A stretch of DNA of 64,000 nucleotides from an uncultured Lachnospiraceae bacterium (GCA_910586015.1 CAJUGJ010000008.1:1-64000); one strand, 5' to 3'; positions 42,728 to 52,626 are shown, counted from the first letter of the stretch. Notes: generated by a model not told the origin, from the letters alone. Program-made: numbers and translations.

Positions 42728-43897
42728 ATGAGTCGCAGTGATATATATTTTATGCCATTAGGAGGAGGACAAAGAGTTGGAGCAAGTTGCTATTTTTTGC
42801 GGCTTGGCTCGTCTAATCTTATTTTAGATGCAGGAACAGGGATGGAGGATACCGTGATTTTTGAACCGGATACCTATTCGCTTATCACTTCTCCTTTTAT
42901 ACAGAGTTTAAATCAAATAAATCAAATCTATATTTCTCATGCTCATTCTGATCATGTGGGATATTTGCCAAAATTATTAAAATCTGCACAGATGTGTTCT
43001 GTTTATATGACAGAAATGACTTCCATTTTGTCAGAGTATCAGTTATATGATCGAAATTATATCCATACGAAAGCCTACAAAGGAAAGGAAAAGGAACGTC
43101 TGGCAATGAAATATTTGTTACAGCAAACAGTAACAGTAAGTTACATGCAGACAATACAGTGCGGACAGTACCAAGTTACCTTTCTGCCAGCAGGACATAT
43201 CCCCGGAGCAACGATGTTGCTGTTTGAGTATCAGAATCGAAAAATTCTTTATACTGGAGATTTCTCTCTAACACACACTCCACTTACAGATGGCTGTATG
43301 ATACCAGAATATGAAGGAATTGATACTATTATTTTATGTGGCTTACATGCTAAACATCCACATTATAGAAAAAAATCAAATACCATCTATAAAACGATCC
43401 GTGATATATTTGAATGGGTGAAAAAAAGAAGAAAGCCAATATTTTGTAGGGTGCAGCAGTTAAGTAAAGGAATTGAATTTTTAAAATTACTAAATAAATG
43501 GAATGAAACAAACAATTTAAAGGTAGATATTTATATTGATGATTCTATTTTAAAGATAGTAAAAAAGATAGAGCAACTTTCTGTTCCAATTATGACAGAA
43601 TACAATCATCCAGTTCATGACAGGATAATAAATCAACCTCATATTTTGATCAGTGCAAAAAATAATTATAACTTTTCTTTAGAATATGAAGTAGTTAAAA
43701 TCGATTTTTCTCTCCATGAGGATTTTTCGGGTATGGAGGAATTTATTAAAAGAATTAACCCAAAATTGGCTGTTTTTGTACATTGTGCTCCAGAATATGA
43801 GCAAGGAGAGGATACAATAGAGCAAAGACTAATGACAGATATAGAATGTCGTACTCAATGTATTTTTGCAGAAGAAAAAGAAATTTACAAATTATAG
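42728..43897 (+). CDS. Beta-CASP-like metallo-beta-lactamase-fold hydrolase
   Basis: 389 residues. The MBL core has HAHSDH at 71-76, His in AGHIPGA, and Asp in YTGDF. The insertion and ending are arranged as in beta-CASP nucleases (CPSF73/RNase J relatives): a central domain (about 190-310), then SLHEDFSG and VFVHCAPEYEQ near the end in place of motifs B and C. This suggests an RNA- or DNA-acting hydrolase, although the beta-CASP motifs are divergent. It is the first gene of an operon with a GrpE-like and an Hsp70-like gene (16-base gap to the next start). Its role with chaperones is unknown. Confidence 0.8.
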   Translation: MSRSDIYFMPLGGGQRVGASCYFLRLGSSNLILDAGTGMEDTVIFEPDTYSLITSPFIQSLNQINQIYISHAHSDHVGYLPKLLKSAQMCSVYMTEMTSILSEYQLYDRNYIHTKAYKGKEKERLAMKYLLQQTVTVSYMQTIQCGQYQVTFLPAGHIPGATMLLFEYQNRKILYTGDFSLTHTPLTDGCMIPEYEGIDTIILCGLHAKHPHYRKKSNTIYKTIRDIFEWVKKRRKPIFCRVQQLSKGIEFLKLLNKWNETNNLKVDIYIDDSILKIVKKIEQLSVPIMTEYNHPVHDRIINQPHILISAKNNYNFSLEYEVVKIDFSLHEDFSGMEEFIKRINPKLAVFVHCAPEYEQGEDTIEQRLMTDIECRTQCIFAEEKEIYKL

Positions 43898-43913
43898 AAA
43901 GCAGGAAGAAAAA

Positions 43914-45008
43914 ATGATTAATGTCAAGGATGGCAAAGTAAAAGAAGTATTGAATGAAATTCATGAGGGGATGCAGCGAAAGATTAAAAGAAGAGCAAAA
44001 GAAAAAGAAGAGATCATTTTAGAAAATAAAGTTTTTTCTGTTTTATGTCATGACTATGAAATTGGGCCAACTAAATGTGCAATTTCTTTAAATGATAAAT
44101 ATGGCTATCATTTAAACGGCGATGAAATAATTCAGATCTTTCGCAGTCGTAGAATGGCAAATCCAATGGAACGAAAAGAACTTTTACAGTGGGCAGCAGA
44201 AGTCGCATCCTATTTTGCGGGAGCAATAAAAGGAGATAGAGCAAGTTTTGATAAATTTGAAAGTCGCAGAAAAGAGCCAGCTTTAAAAAATGGAAAGTAT
44301 CATGATTCTCAAGATCGAATGGCAGCTATTATGATATATCAAAAAAATCCAGAACTCAATATCTATGAAGATGCAGAAAATCTTCAGTTTTTAGGGAATA
44401 CATTAGCAAAATACTTTTTTTATGATATGTCAGATGCAGTTATCAACGTCTATGGTTTTCAACAGAAAAAAGAGGAAAAAAAGAAATCACAGCCAAATAC
44501 AACAGATATAAAACTTTCCTATGATCAGGCATTAAAACGGATTACACAATTAGAAAATACATTAGAACGCACAAATACAATGTTACAAGAACTACAAGAT
44601 GAATTTGACGATCAAATTGAGGCTAGTAAGTCAAAGGAATTAGCAGAGTTTTTTTCTAAATTAAACTCAGAAAAGTATGGTTATATTCTTGACGAACTTT
44701 TAGTAGTACGAAAAGGAATTGATGAATTAAGAAAGCAAAACTATGAACTTCCAGTTGAAATCAACGGACTGTTAATTATGGTAAAGAAATTAATCCAATT
44801 TGTACGAGATAGCCATATTGAGCCTATTATGAAGGTAAATTCAGTCAGAGAAGTAAAAGCTACAGATGTAGAATTTTGCAATTATGAAGGTTCTCCATTT
44901 ATTGCCGCAGAAGATACTAAGAAAGTAAAAGTCATATCATCTGGTTGGATCTATAAAGATAAAGAATTACAGATTTCAAGACCAAAAGTAAAAGAGGAGA
45001 TAGATTAG
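43914..45008 (+). CDS. GrpE-like nucleotide-exchange protein with extra N-terminal domain
   Basis: 364 residues from ATG 43914 (GCAGGAAG upstream); the frame is open further 5' into the previous gene. Residues about 30-170 form an unrecognised helical domain (NKVFSVLCHDYEIGPTKC, RKELLQWAAEVASYFAGAIK). A coiled coil follows (about 195-245). The C-terminal part resembles GrpE: helices, then beta segments ending SSGWIYKDKELQISRPKVKEE, comparable to the GrpE ending 'GY...RxxRPAxVxV'. The gene ends one base before the Hsp70-like gene begins, so it is probably a dedicated exchange factor for it. It is much longer than housekeeping GrpE (~190). Confidence 0.72.
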   Translation: MINVKDGKVKEVLNEIHEGMQRKIKRRAKEKEEIILENKVFSVLCHDYEIGPTKCAISLNDKYGYHLNGDEIIQIFRSRRMANPMERKELLQWAAEVASYFAGAIKGDRASFDKFESRRKEPALKNGKYHDSQDRMAAIMIYQKNPELNIYEDAENLQFLGNTLAKYFFYDMSDAVINVYGFQQKKEEKKKSQPNTTDIKLSYDQALKRITQLENTLERTNTMLQELQDEFDDQIEASKSKELAEFFSKLNSEKYGYILDELLVVRKGIDELRKQNYELPVEINGLLIMVKKLIQFVRDSHIEPIMKVNSVREVKATDVEFCNYEGSPFIAAEDTKKVKVISSGWIYKDKELQISRPKVKEEID

Positions 45009-45009
45009 T

Positions 45010-47784
45010 ATGGATAACAGAGAAGAACATAATGACCTATGTGTAGGAATTGATTTGGGAACCACGAATTCTGTATTAGCAACAATTAATGTAAAGCCTA
45101 ATGGAGATGCAGTGAGCAAAGTAGTAGAAATTCCAAGAGCAGTAGATATTTACAGTACAGTATCTTCAGAAGCAAAACTTACAAGTCAAAAAAAACCGAC
45201 ACTTCCATCTTGTGTTTATTATAGAGAAGAAAAAAATTATGAGCCATTAGTTGGAGATTTTGCCAAGATACAATATCCACTTAGACCATATTTAGTAGCA
45301 AAGTCAATTAAAAGTCAGATGGGTAGACCCTATACACAAGGACTTGCCGCCGATATTCCAGACAAGACACCTGCTCAAGTATCTGCAAGGATTTTAAATC
45401 ATCTTTTGAGACAGGCAGAAAAAATTTATCGATGTAATATCTCAGATGCGGTTATTACTGTACCTGCCAATTTTGATTCTGTAATGTGTAAAGCAACAAG
45501 AGATGCTGCTGAACTAGCAGGAATTAAAGTAAGAAATGCAGATGGAAGTGAACGACCAGTATTATTATCAGAACCAAATGCTGTTATTTATGATCTAATT
45601 AATCAAATACATAATGGGGATATTTCAAACTGCATTATTGATTTGAGTGAAAAAAAGAATGTTTTAGTATTTGATTTAGGTGGTGGTACACTTGATATTA
45701 CTATACACGAAATTAAAAGAAGAGAGGATTTTCCAGAGGTTTTAAAAGTAGATGAAATTGCAACAAATCGATATACTCTTTTAGGTGGAGATGATTTTGA
45801 CGAAATAATTGCAGAAAAAATGTTTGAGCGATATTTAAAACAATATGAAAATCATCCTGATATTGTAAAAAAATTAAAAAGTAAAGAAAAGACAATTATG
45901 CCTCAACTAAGAAATTATGCTGAACAATTAAAAATAGATTTAAGTGAACAATGTAGTAATGGTTATAGTTCTAGCTGGGACGATGAAGAAGAAAGTATTG
46001 AATTTGATGTAGGAGGGAACATGGGAGGAATTGGATATGCCTATGATGATACTTTCACAAAAGAGGAAATTGAATCGATTCTGAATACTTTTATGGCATA
46101 TGATTTAAGTTATACAGATTATAAAAGGATAAATAAAATTAATTCAACAAGAAATATTATTTACCCTATTTTAGATGTGTTAGATAAAGCATCTAAAAAG
46201 TTAGAAACAGAAGATATAAAAGTAGATGCAGTAATTATCAATGGAGGAATGTCCAAATTTTATATGGTGACAGATCGACTGACAAACTTTTTTGGTTATG
46301 AGCCAATCGTAGCCTTAGATCCAGATCAATCAGTAGCAAGAGGGGCAGCAGTATATCATTATTACTTACATAAGTATGATGCAATTCAAGATGATATGCG
46401 TTTAATTGGGAAAGAGGATATTTCTACAAAAAGAGAATTAGATATGCCTTCTATGCGAATGACAATTGAGTGGGGAAAAAATATTTTAAATGATAGTTTA
46501 TATCTTGGAGTAAAGAATGGTGCAGTATATAAAATTATTCCAACTGGTGCAGAACTGCCATATCAGTCAGAAATAATGACTGGTTTTAAGGTGATGCCAG
46601 GACAAAATATGATAGCTATTCCAATTAAAAGTCAAAATATTGATGGGACATATCGAACGATTGCCAATGGAAATATTGCTTTTAAACAAAAATATTTTAA
46701 CGGAGCTTTTGTTGCATTTACTGTTTTTATGGGAAGTAATAAAGTGATTACAATGAGGGCATGGACAAGTCAGAACGCTGACGGAGAAGAAAAAATAGAG
46801 GAAGGAAATGTAGATATTGCAATTGATAATCGAGATTATTCAGGAATTAAGACAAAAATTGTAGCTCCAAGTGGAAGTATTCTTCGCCCAAAAGAAGAGA
46901 TCAATAACATTCTTCAACTATATAAAAATTATGAGAAATGTAGAAATAAGACAGAAAAAAGCACTATTTCAAAGAAGATATCTTCTAGTGTTATGAGTAT
47001 ATGTAGTGCAGGAAATAAAAAAGAATTTTCAGAAGTAATTTTAGATTCACTCGAAAGTGTATCAAGTGAAGAGCCAAGACAAAGATTATTTTATATTGCT
47101 AGAAAAATTGGAAATACATGGACATCTACTGAAAAAAGAAAACTTTCCCTATTATGTATGAGCCAAATTAGTGCAGAATTACAGGGAATGTCAATAGGTG
47201 GACAACGAACATCAACAAATATTCAAGCAATTTATACCTTAAATATGTGTGCGTCCATTGAACAATTAAATAAATTAGTAGCACTTCATGAAAATACTAG
47301 ATTTTTACAGTCCTGTCTATATACCCATGCGATAACAAAAACACAAGTTCAATGGGTTTCAGATGAATTTGAAAAAGATTTAGAAAATGCTTTCCGCAAT
47401 ATTCCAAGTAATCTTCAATTTAGTGCATATGCAGTTGGAATGGCACTTCGAAAAGATGGAGTTCATATAGAAACTCCAGTAAAAGATGAAAAAATAGTAG
47501 AACAATTATGTAAAATTATTCAGACAGGAAACTTAAATGAACAGGAACTTATATGTAGTCTATTGGCATTGGGATGGATTTGTGATCAGCGAACAGAACC
47601 AAGTTCTCTAACTTTAGATATGATACAAGAAGTCTTTGAAACAATTCGAGGTATTGATAAAAATTATTCTGCTTTTACAGCAATGAGATGTAACAAAATG
47701 AGAGAACTAGCAATTAAAATGATCAATGGAGATATCCTAAGTGCAGATGAAGAGCAATTTTTGTTGACAAAATTAGAAATTTAA
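45010..47784 (+). CDS. Divergent long Hsp70-family protein
   Basis: 924 residues, well above DnaK (~620). The ATPase domain is recognisable: CVGIDLGTTNSVLATI (11-26), VITVPANFDSVMCKATRDAAELAGI, VFDLGGGTLDITIHEI (about 220-235), VIINGGMSKF (about 408-417) and DQSVARGAAVYHYYL. Two acidic inserts are unlike DnaK (about 315-345, DDEEESIEFDVGG). The region at about 480-620 could be a substrate-binding beta domain. The last ~290 residues are helical and HEAT-like in feel (RQRLFYIARKIGNTW, LIMQ-type leucine spacing) and are not part of canonical Hsp70. It is co-encoded with a GrpE-like protein and a beta-CASP-like hydrolase. It is unlikely to be the housekeeping dnaK. Confidence 0.85.
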   Translation: MDNREEHNDLCVGIDLGTTNSVLATINVKPNGDAVSKVVEIPRAVDIYSTVSSEAKLTSQKKPTLPSCVYYREEKNYEPLVGDFAKIQYPLRPYLVAKSIKSQMGRPYTQGLAADIPDKTPAQVSARILNHLLRQAEKIYRCNISDAVITVPANFDSVMCKATRDAAELAGIKVRNADGSERPVLLSEPNAVIYDLINQIHNGDISNCIIDLSEKKNVLVFDLGGGTLDITIHEIKRREDFPEVLKVDEIATNRYTLLGGDDFDEIIAEKMFERYLKQYENHPDIVKKLKSKEKTIMPQLRNYAEQLKIDLSEQCSNGYSSSWDDEEESIEFDVGGNMGGIGYAYDDTFTKEEIESILNTFMAYDLSYTDYKRINKINSTRNIIYPILDVLDKASKKLETEDIKVDAVIINGGMSKFYMVTDRLTNFFGYEPIVALDPDQSVARGAAVYHYYLHKYDAIQDDMRLIGKEDISTKRELDMPSMRMTIEWGKNILNDSLYLGVKNGAVYKIIPTGAELPYQSEIMTGFKVMPGQNMIAIPIKSQNIDGTYRTIANGNIAFKQKYFNGAFVAFTVFMGSNKVITMRAWTSQNADGEEKIEEGNVDIAIDNRDYSGIKTKIVAPSGSILRPKEEINNILQLYKNYEKCRNKTEKSTISKKISSSVMSICSAGNKKEFSEVILDSLESVSSEEPRQRLFYIARKIGNTWTSTEKRKLSLLCMSQISAELQGMSIGGQRTSTNIQAIYTLNMCASIEQLNKLVALHENTRFLQSCLYTHAITKTQVQWVSDEFEKDLENAFRNIPSNLQFSAYAVGMALRKDGVHIETPVKDEKIVEQLCKIIQTGNLNEQELICSLLALGWICDQRTEPSSLTLDMIQEVFETIRGIDKNYSAFTAMRCNKMRELAIKMINGDILSADEEQFLLTKLEI

Positions 47785-47816
47785 AAAGATTATGAAAAGA
47801 TAAATTGGGAATAACA

Positions 47817-48944
47817 ATGGATAAGAAACGTTTAACCTATTATGAACAAAAAGAAATAGCTTATGTAGAGCAGTTACAGAGTATATTAGAGGAGCTTCCT
47901 TCTTATGCAAAAGATTATTTTAAAGAGAAGGAGGCTTCTACTAATGCACGCACTCGTATTTCGTATGCTTATGACTTACGCATCTTTTTTCAATTTTTAT
48001 GTGAAAAGATCCCCTATTTACTAAAAAAAGATATAAAGAAGATTTCAATACAGGATTTAGAACTGCTTACAAGCAGGGATATTAAACAATATCAGGAGTA
48101 TTTAAAATTTTATCGTTCCAAAACAAGAAAACCTGTCAATTCTGCTGTTGGTATAGCAAGAAAAATGTCTTCTTTAAGAAGTTTTTTTAATTATTTTTTT
48201 AAAAGAGAGATTTTAAAAAGCAATCCTGTACTTCAAGTAGATATGCCAAAAATTCAGGAAAAGAAAGTTACAAATTTAAAACCTGATGAGATTGTAGATT
48301 TATTAGATCGAATTGAAAGTTATGGAAATATCTTATCAGGACAGAAAAAAGTATATTATGAAAAGACTAAATTGAGAGATTTGGCAATTATTACATTACT
48401 TTTAGGTACAGGAATTCGTGTTTCAGAATGTGTCGGGTTAGATTTAGAGGATTTAAATTTTAAACGCTACAGCCTGAAGGTAACACGAAAAGGGGAACAA
48501 AAGATGACAGTTTATTTTGGGGAAGAGGTAGCTTTAGCATTGCAAAATTATATTGAAAACTGTCGTACAAAAATCATATCTTCTGTTTTAAAAGGACATG
48601 AGACTGCTCTTTTTTTCTCTACTCAAAAAAAGAGAATCAGTGTTCACGCAGTAGAAAATATTGTAGAAAAATATTCAAAAGAATTCTTACCAAACAAAAA
48701 GATAACACCACATAAATTACGCTCTAGTTATGGTATGAATTTATATCAAAAAACTGGGGATATCTATTTAGTAGCAGATGCTTTAGGACAAACAGATATT
48801 TATAGGACAAAAAAGAATTATGTTAATTTAAAAGAAGAACAACGGCGTCAAGCAGCTTCTACAATGCGGTTAAGAGATCATAAAGGATGTGAAAATAATG
48901 AACCAGAAAGTAGTTGTAACAGGAGCAAAAGGACAATTAGGTAG
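47817..48944 (+). CDS. XerS-like tyrosine recombinase
   Basis: About 376 residues from ATG 47817; a TTG at 47805 is an alternative. The layout resembles XerS: a long N-terminal SAM-like domain, then RDLAIITLLLGTGIRVSE (catalytic Arg), VTRKGEQK (Lys) and ITPHKLRSSYG (HxxR). The terminal Tyr is in KNYVN. The position normally occupied by His/Trp in 'LGH' reads LGQTD, so Gln replaces it. It may be the chromosome-dimer recombinase of this organism or a relative; the substitution could affect efficiency. The end overlaps rfbD by 47 bases. Confidence 0.85.
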   Translation: MDKKRLTYYEQKEIAYVEQLQSILEELPSYAKDYFKEKEASTNARTRISYAYDLRIFFQFLCEKIPYLLKKDIKKISIQDLELLTSRDIKQYQEYLKFYRSKTRKPVNSAVGIARKMSSLRSFFNYFFKREILKSNPVLQVDMPKIQEKKVTNLKPDEIVDLLDRIESYGNILSGQKKVYYEKTKLRDLAIITLLLGTGIRVSECVGLDLEDLNFKRYSLKVTRKGEQKMTVYFGEEVALALQNYIENCRTKIISSVLKGHETALFFSTQKKRISVHAVENIVEKYSKEFLPNKKITPHKLRSSYGMNLYQKTGDIYLVADALGQTDIYRTKKNYVNLKEEQRRQAASTMRLRDHKGCENNEPESSCNRSKRTIR

Positions 48945-49746
48945 TGATTTGATACAGTGTTTAACGAAATATAAAATAGATTGTATTGGAGTTAGTCGAC
49001 AAGATTTTGATTTAACAGATACAGAAAAAATGAAAAAATATTTAGAATCTATAAAACCAACTTGTGTAATTCATTGTGCAGCATATACAGCAGTAGATCG
49101 TGCAGAACAAGAACCAGAACTTTGTTATGCCGTTAATGTAGAGACAACCAAAAATATAGCTAAAGTATGTCGAACAATGAATACAAGTATGGTCTATTTA
49201 AGTACAGATTATATTTTTTCAGGAGAAGGAAACCGTCTTTATGAGATAACCGATCCAGCTGAACCTGTAAATATATATGGGAGAACAAAGTTAGAAGGAG
49301 AATTAGCAGTTCGAGAATGGTTAAAGGATTATTTTATTGTACGTATTGCTTGGTCATTTGGAAAAAATGGGAATAACTTTGTAAAAACAATGTTACGTCT
49401 TGCAAAAGATAGAGAAGAAGTTAAGGTTGTAGATGATCAAATTGGATCTCCAACTTATACAAAAGATCTAGCAGATTTACTTTGTAGAATGATCCAAACT
49501 AAAAAGTATGGGATTTATCATGCAACAAATGAAGGTTTTTGTTCTTGGGCAGAATTTGCAGAAGAAATTTTTCGACTGACAAAAAAAGAGATAAAAGTAT
49601 GCAAAATTTCTTCAAAAGAGTATCCTTCTATAGCAAAACGCCCATTTAATACTAAACTTTCTAAAAAGAGCTTAGATGAAGCAGGATTTTACAGACTACC
49701 ACATTGGAAGGATGCTTTAGAACGATACCTAAAAGAGATAGAGTAA
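48898..49746 (+). CDS. rfbD: dTDP-4-dehydrorhamnose reductase
   Basis: 282 residues from ATG 48898 (MNQKVVVTGAKGQLG; AAAGGATGTG upstream). It is an extended SDR with the Rossmann motif TGAKGQLGSDL, STDYIFSG and the catalytic YGRTK. It also has IRIAWSFGKNGNNFVKTMLRLAK and VDDQIGSPTYTKDLA, all typical of RmlD/RfbD. It reduces dTDP-4-keto-L-rhamnose to dTDP-L-rhamnose for cell-surface glycans. The other rml genes are not in the window. Translation overlaps the XerS-like gene. Confidence 0.92.
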   Translation: MNQKVVVTGAKGQLGSDLIQCLTKYKIDCIGVSRQDFDLTDTEKMKKYLESIKPTCVIHCAAYTAVDRAEQEPELCYAVNVETTKNIAKVCRTMNTSMVYLSTDYIFSGEGNRLYEITDPAEPVNIYGRTKLEGELAVREWLKDYFIVRIAWSFGKNGNNFVKTMLRLAKDREEVKVVDDQIGSPTYTKDLADLLCRMIQTKKYGIYHATNEGFCSWAEFAEEIFRLTKKEIKVCKISSKEYPSIAKRPFNTKLSKKSLDEAGFYRLPHWKDALERYLKEIE

Positions 49747-49883
49747 ATAAAATGTAAAAAATTGTCGATCATTGCGAACGATACCCTCTTTTCAAGCTAA
49801 AAGGTTTTTATTATAATATATGTAAAATTATGGAGAAACCAGAAACCGGTGAATTGCCGGATTACGGCAGAATGGAGGATATT

Positions 49884-51032
49884 ATGGTACGTGAGGGATT
49901 AGAACAGGGAATTGTGGCGATTATAGCTGGAGGAATTACAATAGTTGCAGTTTTACTTCGCTTGATTCTATCCGAAAACTATGGACGGTTAGTCAAGGCA
50001 TCTAGTTCTATGACAGAGGTGAAGAAAAAATGGTTAAGATTGCTCAAAAGAAAGTTTGAGAAGATGTATGAAATAGGGATAGGTGTACATAATATACCTG
50101 TTTTTGTTGATAAATATATAAATCAAAGAAAGATCCTTGGAATTTATATATCTGCATGGGAATCTATAAATGGACAAGCTTTCTTGTTATGTGGAGTAAT
50201 TGCTGCTGGAACTTTATTACTAGGAATTTATTATAAGCTTGAACAAACAATTATTTTGCCTACAGTAATAATTGCTTTAGGATGTATGGCATTTATTCAA
50301 TTAGTAGATAATTTTTGCCGTTTAGAAGAAAAGAAAAAACAGTTAAACAGAAACTTAATTCATTATTTTGAAAATTATAGTAGAGTAAAGTTAGAACCAA
50401 CATTGGGACAATTAGTAGAACAAGAGAAAAATTTAGAGATGGATTTAGAATTAAATTCCACTCAGGAAGAAAAAAAGGAAGAACCAATTAGAAATGAAGA
50501 AGCAGCTCCTGCGTTAGCACAGGATATTGATTTTATAGAGGAAGATAAAAGTGTAACCGTACAACAAGAAAGTAGGAAAGAAAAAAAAGCGAGAAAAAAA
50601 CAGGAAAAGTTATATTTAAAACAAGATGAAAAGACAGAAGAAGATTCTTTAGCAGCAATGCAAAAACGCAGAGAAGAAAAGCAAAGACAGAGAAAACAAA
50701 GAGCATTAGAAGAACTAAAGACTTTAGAGGCAAATAAATTAAAAAATGTTGAAAATCAACAGAATTCCAGTGAATCTATAGAATTTCAAAATACACAGCA
50801 GAAACCATTACCAACATCAGAAAAAACAAGACAAAATAACATTGGACTAAAAAGACAAGAAGAATCTGTAAAAGCTTTGGAAGCAGAATCTGCAGCAGGT
50901 CAGGAAAAACTTTCTCCTGAAGAAGAAATTGTAAAAAACTTGAATTTAAATTCATTAGAACAAATTAAAAAGGCAGATACCAAAGAACAGGATAAATTGA
51001 TAGAAGAAGTATTAAAGGAATTTTTAGAATGA
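49884..51032 (+). CDS. Membrane protein with long charged C-terminal tail, unknown function
   Basis: About 382 residues from ATG 49884, which has GGAGG 5 bases upstream; the frame is open to 49830. Three hydrophobic segments occur (about 5-25, 95-120 and 122-145). After residue ~165 the protein is hydrophilic, rich in Lys/Glu/Gln (KKARKKQEKLYLKQDEK), probably a cytoplasmic coiled coil. No known domain is recognised. It is placed between rfbD and pgi with its own gap on both sides. Confidence 0.65.
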   Translation: MVREGLEQGIVAIIAGGITIVAVLLRLILSENYGRLVKASSSMTEVKKKWLRLLKRKFEKMYEIGIGVHNIPVFVDKYINQRKILGIYISAWESINGQAFLLCGVIAAGTLLLGIYYKLEQTIILPTVIIALGCMAFIQLVDNFCRLEEKKKQLNRNLIHYFENYSRVKLEPTLGQLVEQEKNLEMDLELNSTQEEKKEEPIRNEEAAPALAQDIDFIEEDKSVTVQQESRKEKKARKKQEKLYLKQDEKTEEDSLAAMQKRREEKQRQRKQRALEELKTLEANKLKNVENQQNSSESIEFQNTQQKPLPTSEKTRQNNIGLKRQEESVKALEAESAAGQEKLSPEEEIVKNLNLNSLEQIKKADTKEQDKLIEEVLKEFLE

Positions 51033-51114
51033 ATTTAGGGATTGATTAATAGTAATGACTTTGTTAAAATAGAACTAGGATTATGAATACAATAAAGAAA
51101 AGGAGTGTAAAATT

Positions 51115-52461
51115 ATGGCTAATGTTACCTTTGATTATTCTGCTGCAAAGGGGTTTGTCCGCGAAGACGAACTAAAGTATATGGAAAAACTGGCAGAAAC
51201 AGCAAAAAAAGAATTGCTAGAAAAGACAGGGGCAGGAAATGATTTTCTTGGTTGGATTGATCTTCCAGTAGAGTATGACAGAGAAGAGTTTGATCGGATT
51301 TTACAGGCAGCAAAGAAAATTCAGCAAGATTCTGAAGTTTTGGTGGTAATTGGAATTGGTGGTTCCTATCTTGGTGCAAGAGCAGCTATCGAGTTTCTAC
51401 GTCATAGTTTTTATAACTGTGTTTCAAAAGAGATACGTAAGACCCCAGAGATCTATTTTGTAGGAAATAGTATTAGTAGTACCTATATTAAGCATCTGAT
51501 TGAAGTAATTGGAGATAGAGATTTCTCTATTAATATTATTAGTAAATCAGGTACTACAACAGAACCAGCAATTGCCTTTCGTGTTTTTAAAAAGCTTTTG
51601 ATTGAAAAGTATGGAAATAAAGAGGCAGCAAAAAGAATCTATGCTACAACAGATAAGCAAAGAGGAGCCCTTAAAAATCTTGCAACAGAGGAAGGATATG
51701 AAAGTTTTGTTGTTCCAGATGATGTTGGTGGACGTTTTTCCGTACTGACAGCAGTAGGGCTTTTGCCAATCGCAGCAAGTGGAGCAGATATTCATAAGTT
51801 AATGGAAGGGGCAGCAGCGATGAGAGAACGTTGTCTAAACCGTCCTTATGAAGAAAATGATGCTATTCGTTATGCAGTTGTTCGTAATATCTTGCTTCGC
51901 AAGGGAAAATCCATCGAAATATTAGCAAATTATGAACCATCTCTTCACTATGTTTCTGAGTGGTGGAAGCAGTTATATGGAGAAAGTGAAGGAAAGGATA
52001 AAAAAGGTATCTTCCCAGCTTCTGTAGATTTAACGACAGATCTTCATTCTATGGGACAATTTATTCAAGATGGACAAAGAACGATGTTTGAAACAGTGAT
52101 CAATTTAGAGGAATCTACTTGTGAAGTTGTTTTAGAAAAAGAAGAAGTCGATCTGGATGGTCTGAATTATTTAGCAGGAAAGACAGTAGATTTTATCAAT
52201 AAGAGTGCTATGAAGGGAACTATTTTAGCACATACAGACGGACAAGTTCCAAATCTTATGGTACATTTACAAAAACAAGATGAAACAAGTCTTGGAGAAT
52301 TGTTCTATTTCTTTGAATTTGCCTGTGGTATAAGTGGATATTTATTAGGAGTAAATCCTTTTGATCAACCAGGTGTAGAAAGTTATAAGAAAAATATGTT
52401 TGCTCTGCTTGGAAAGCCGGGATATGAAGAATTATCAGAAGAGTTGAAGAAACGTCTATAG
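51115..52461 (+). CDS. pgi: Glucose-6-phosphate isomerase
   Basis: 448 residues, the usual size for the Gram-positive type. The SIS folds carry the family motifs: VIGIGGSYLGARAAIEFLRH, SKSGTTTEPAIAFR (phosphate-binding), DVGGRFSVLTAVGLLPIA (PGI signature) and NPFDQPGVESYKKNMFALL. The catalytic Glu and Lys regions are present. It interconverts glucose-6-phosphate and fructose-6-phosphate in glycolysis. A single-gene unit with a terminator at 52478. Confidence 0.97.
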   Translation: MANVTFDYSAAKGFVREDELKYMEKLAETAKKELLEKTGAGNDFLGWIDLPVEYDREEFDRILQAAKKIQQDSEVLVVIGIGGSYLGARAAIEFLRHSFYNCVSKEIRKTPEIYFVGNSISSTYIKHLIEVIGDRDFSINIISKSGTTTEPAIAFRVFKKLLIEKYGNKEAAKRIYATTDKQRGALKNLATEEGYESFVVPDDVGGRFSVLTAVGLLPIAASGADIHKLMEGAAAMRERCLNRPYEENDAIRYAVVRNILLRKGKSIEILANYEPSLHYVSEWWKQLYGESEGKDKKGIFPASVDLTTDLHSMGQFIQDGQRTMFETVINLEESTCEVVLEKEEVDLDGLNYLAGKTVDFINKSAMKGTILAHTDGQVPNLMVHLQKQDETSLGELFYFFEFACGISGYLLGVNPFDQPGVESYKKNMFALLGKPGYEELSEELKKRL

Positions 52462-52477
52462 AAAGAAAAACGTTTAG

Positions 52478-52527
52478 GAGCTGCTGTAAAATAGATTTCA
52501 AATTTTATTTTGCAACAGCTCTTTTTA
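52478..52527 (+). terminator. Intrinsic terminator after pgi
   Basis: GAGCTGCTGTAAAATA pairs with TATTTTGCAACAGCTC around a short loop, followed by U5. The stem sequence resembles those at 1592 and 24065. Confidence 0.85.
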
Positions 52528-52626
52528 TTTTATAAATTTTGTAGTAAAAGTTTAATTTAAAAGACTAGAAAAAAGAAAATCAGTGGTGTATGATGAAACT
52601 AAAAATAAAAGGATGGAGGAAAAAGT

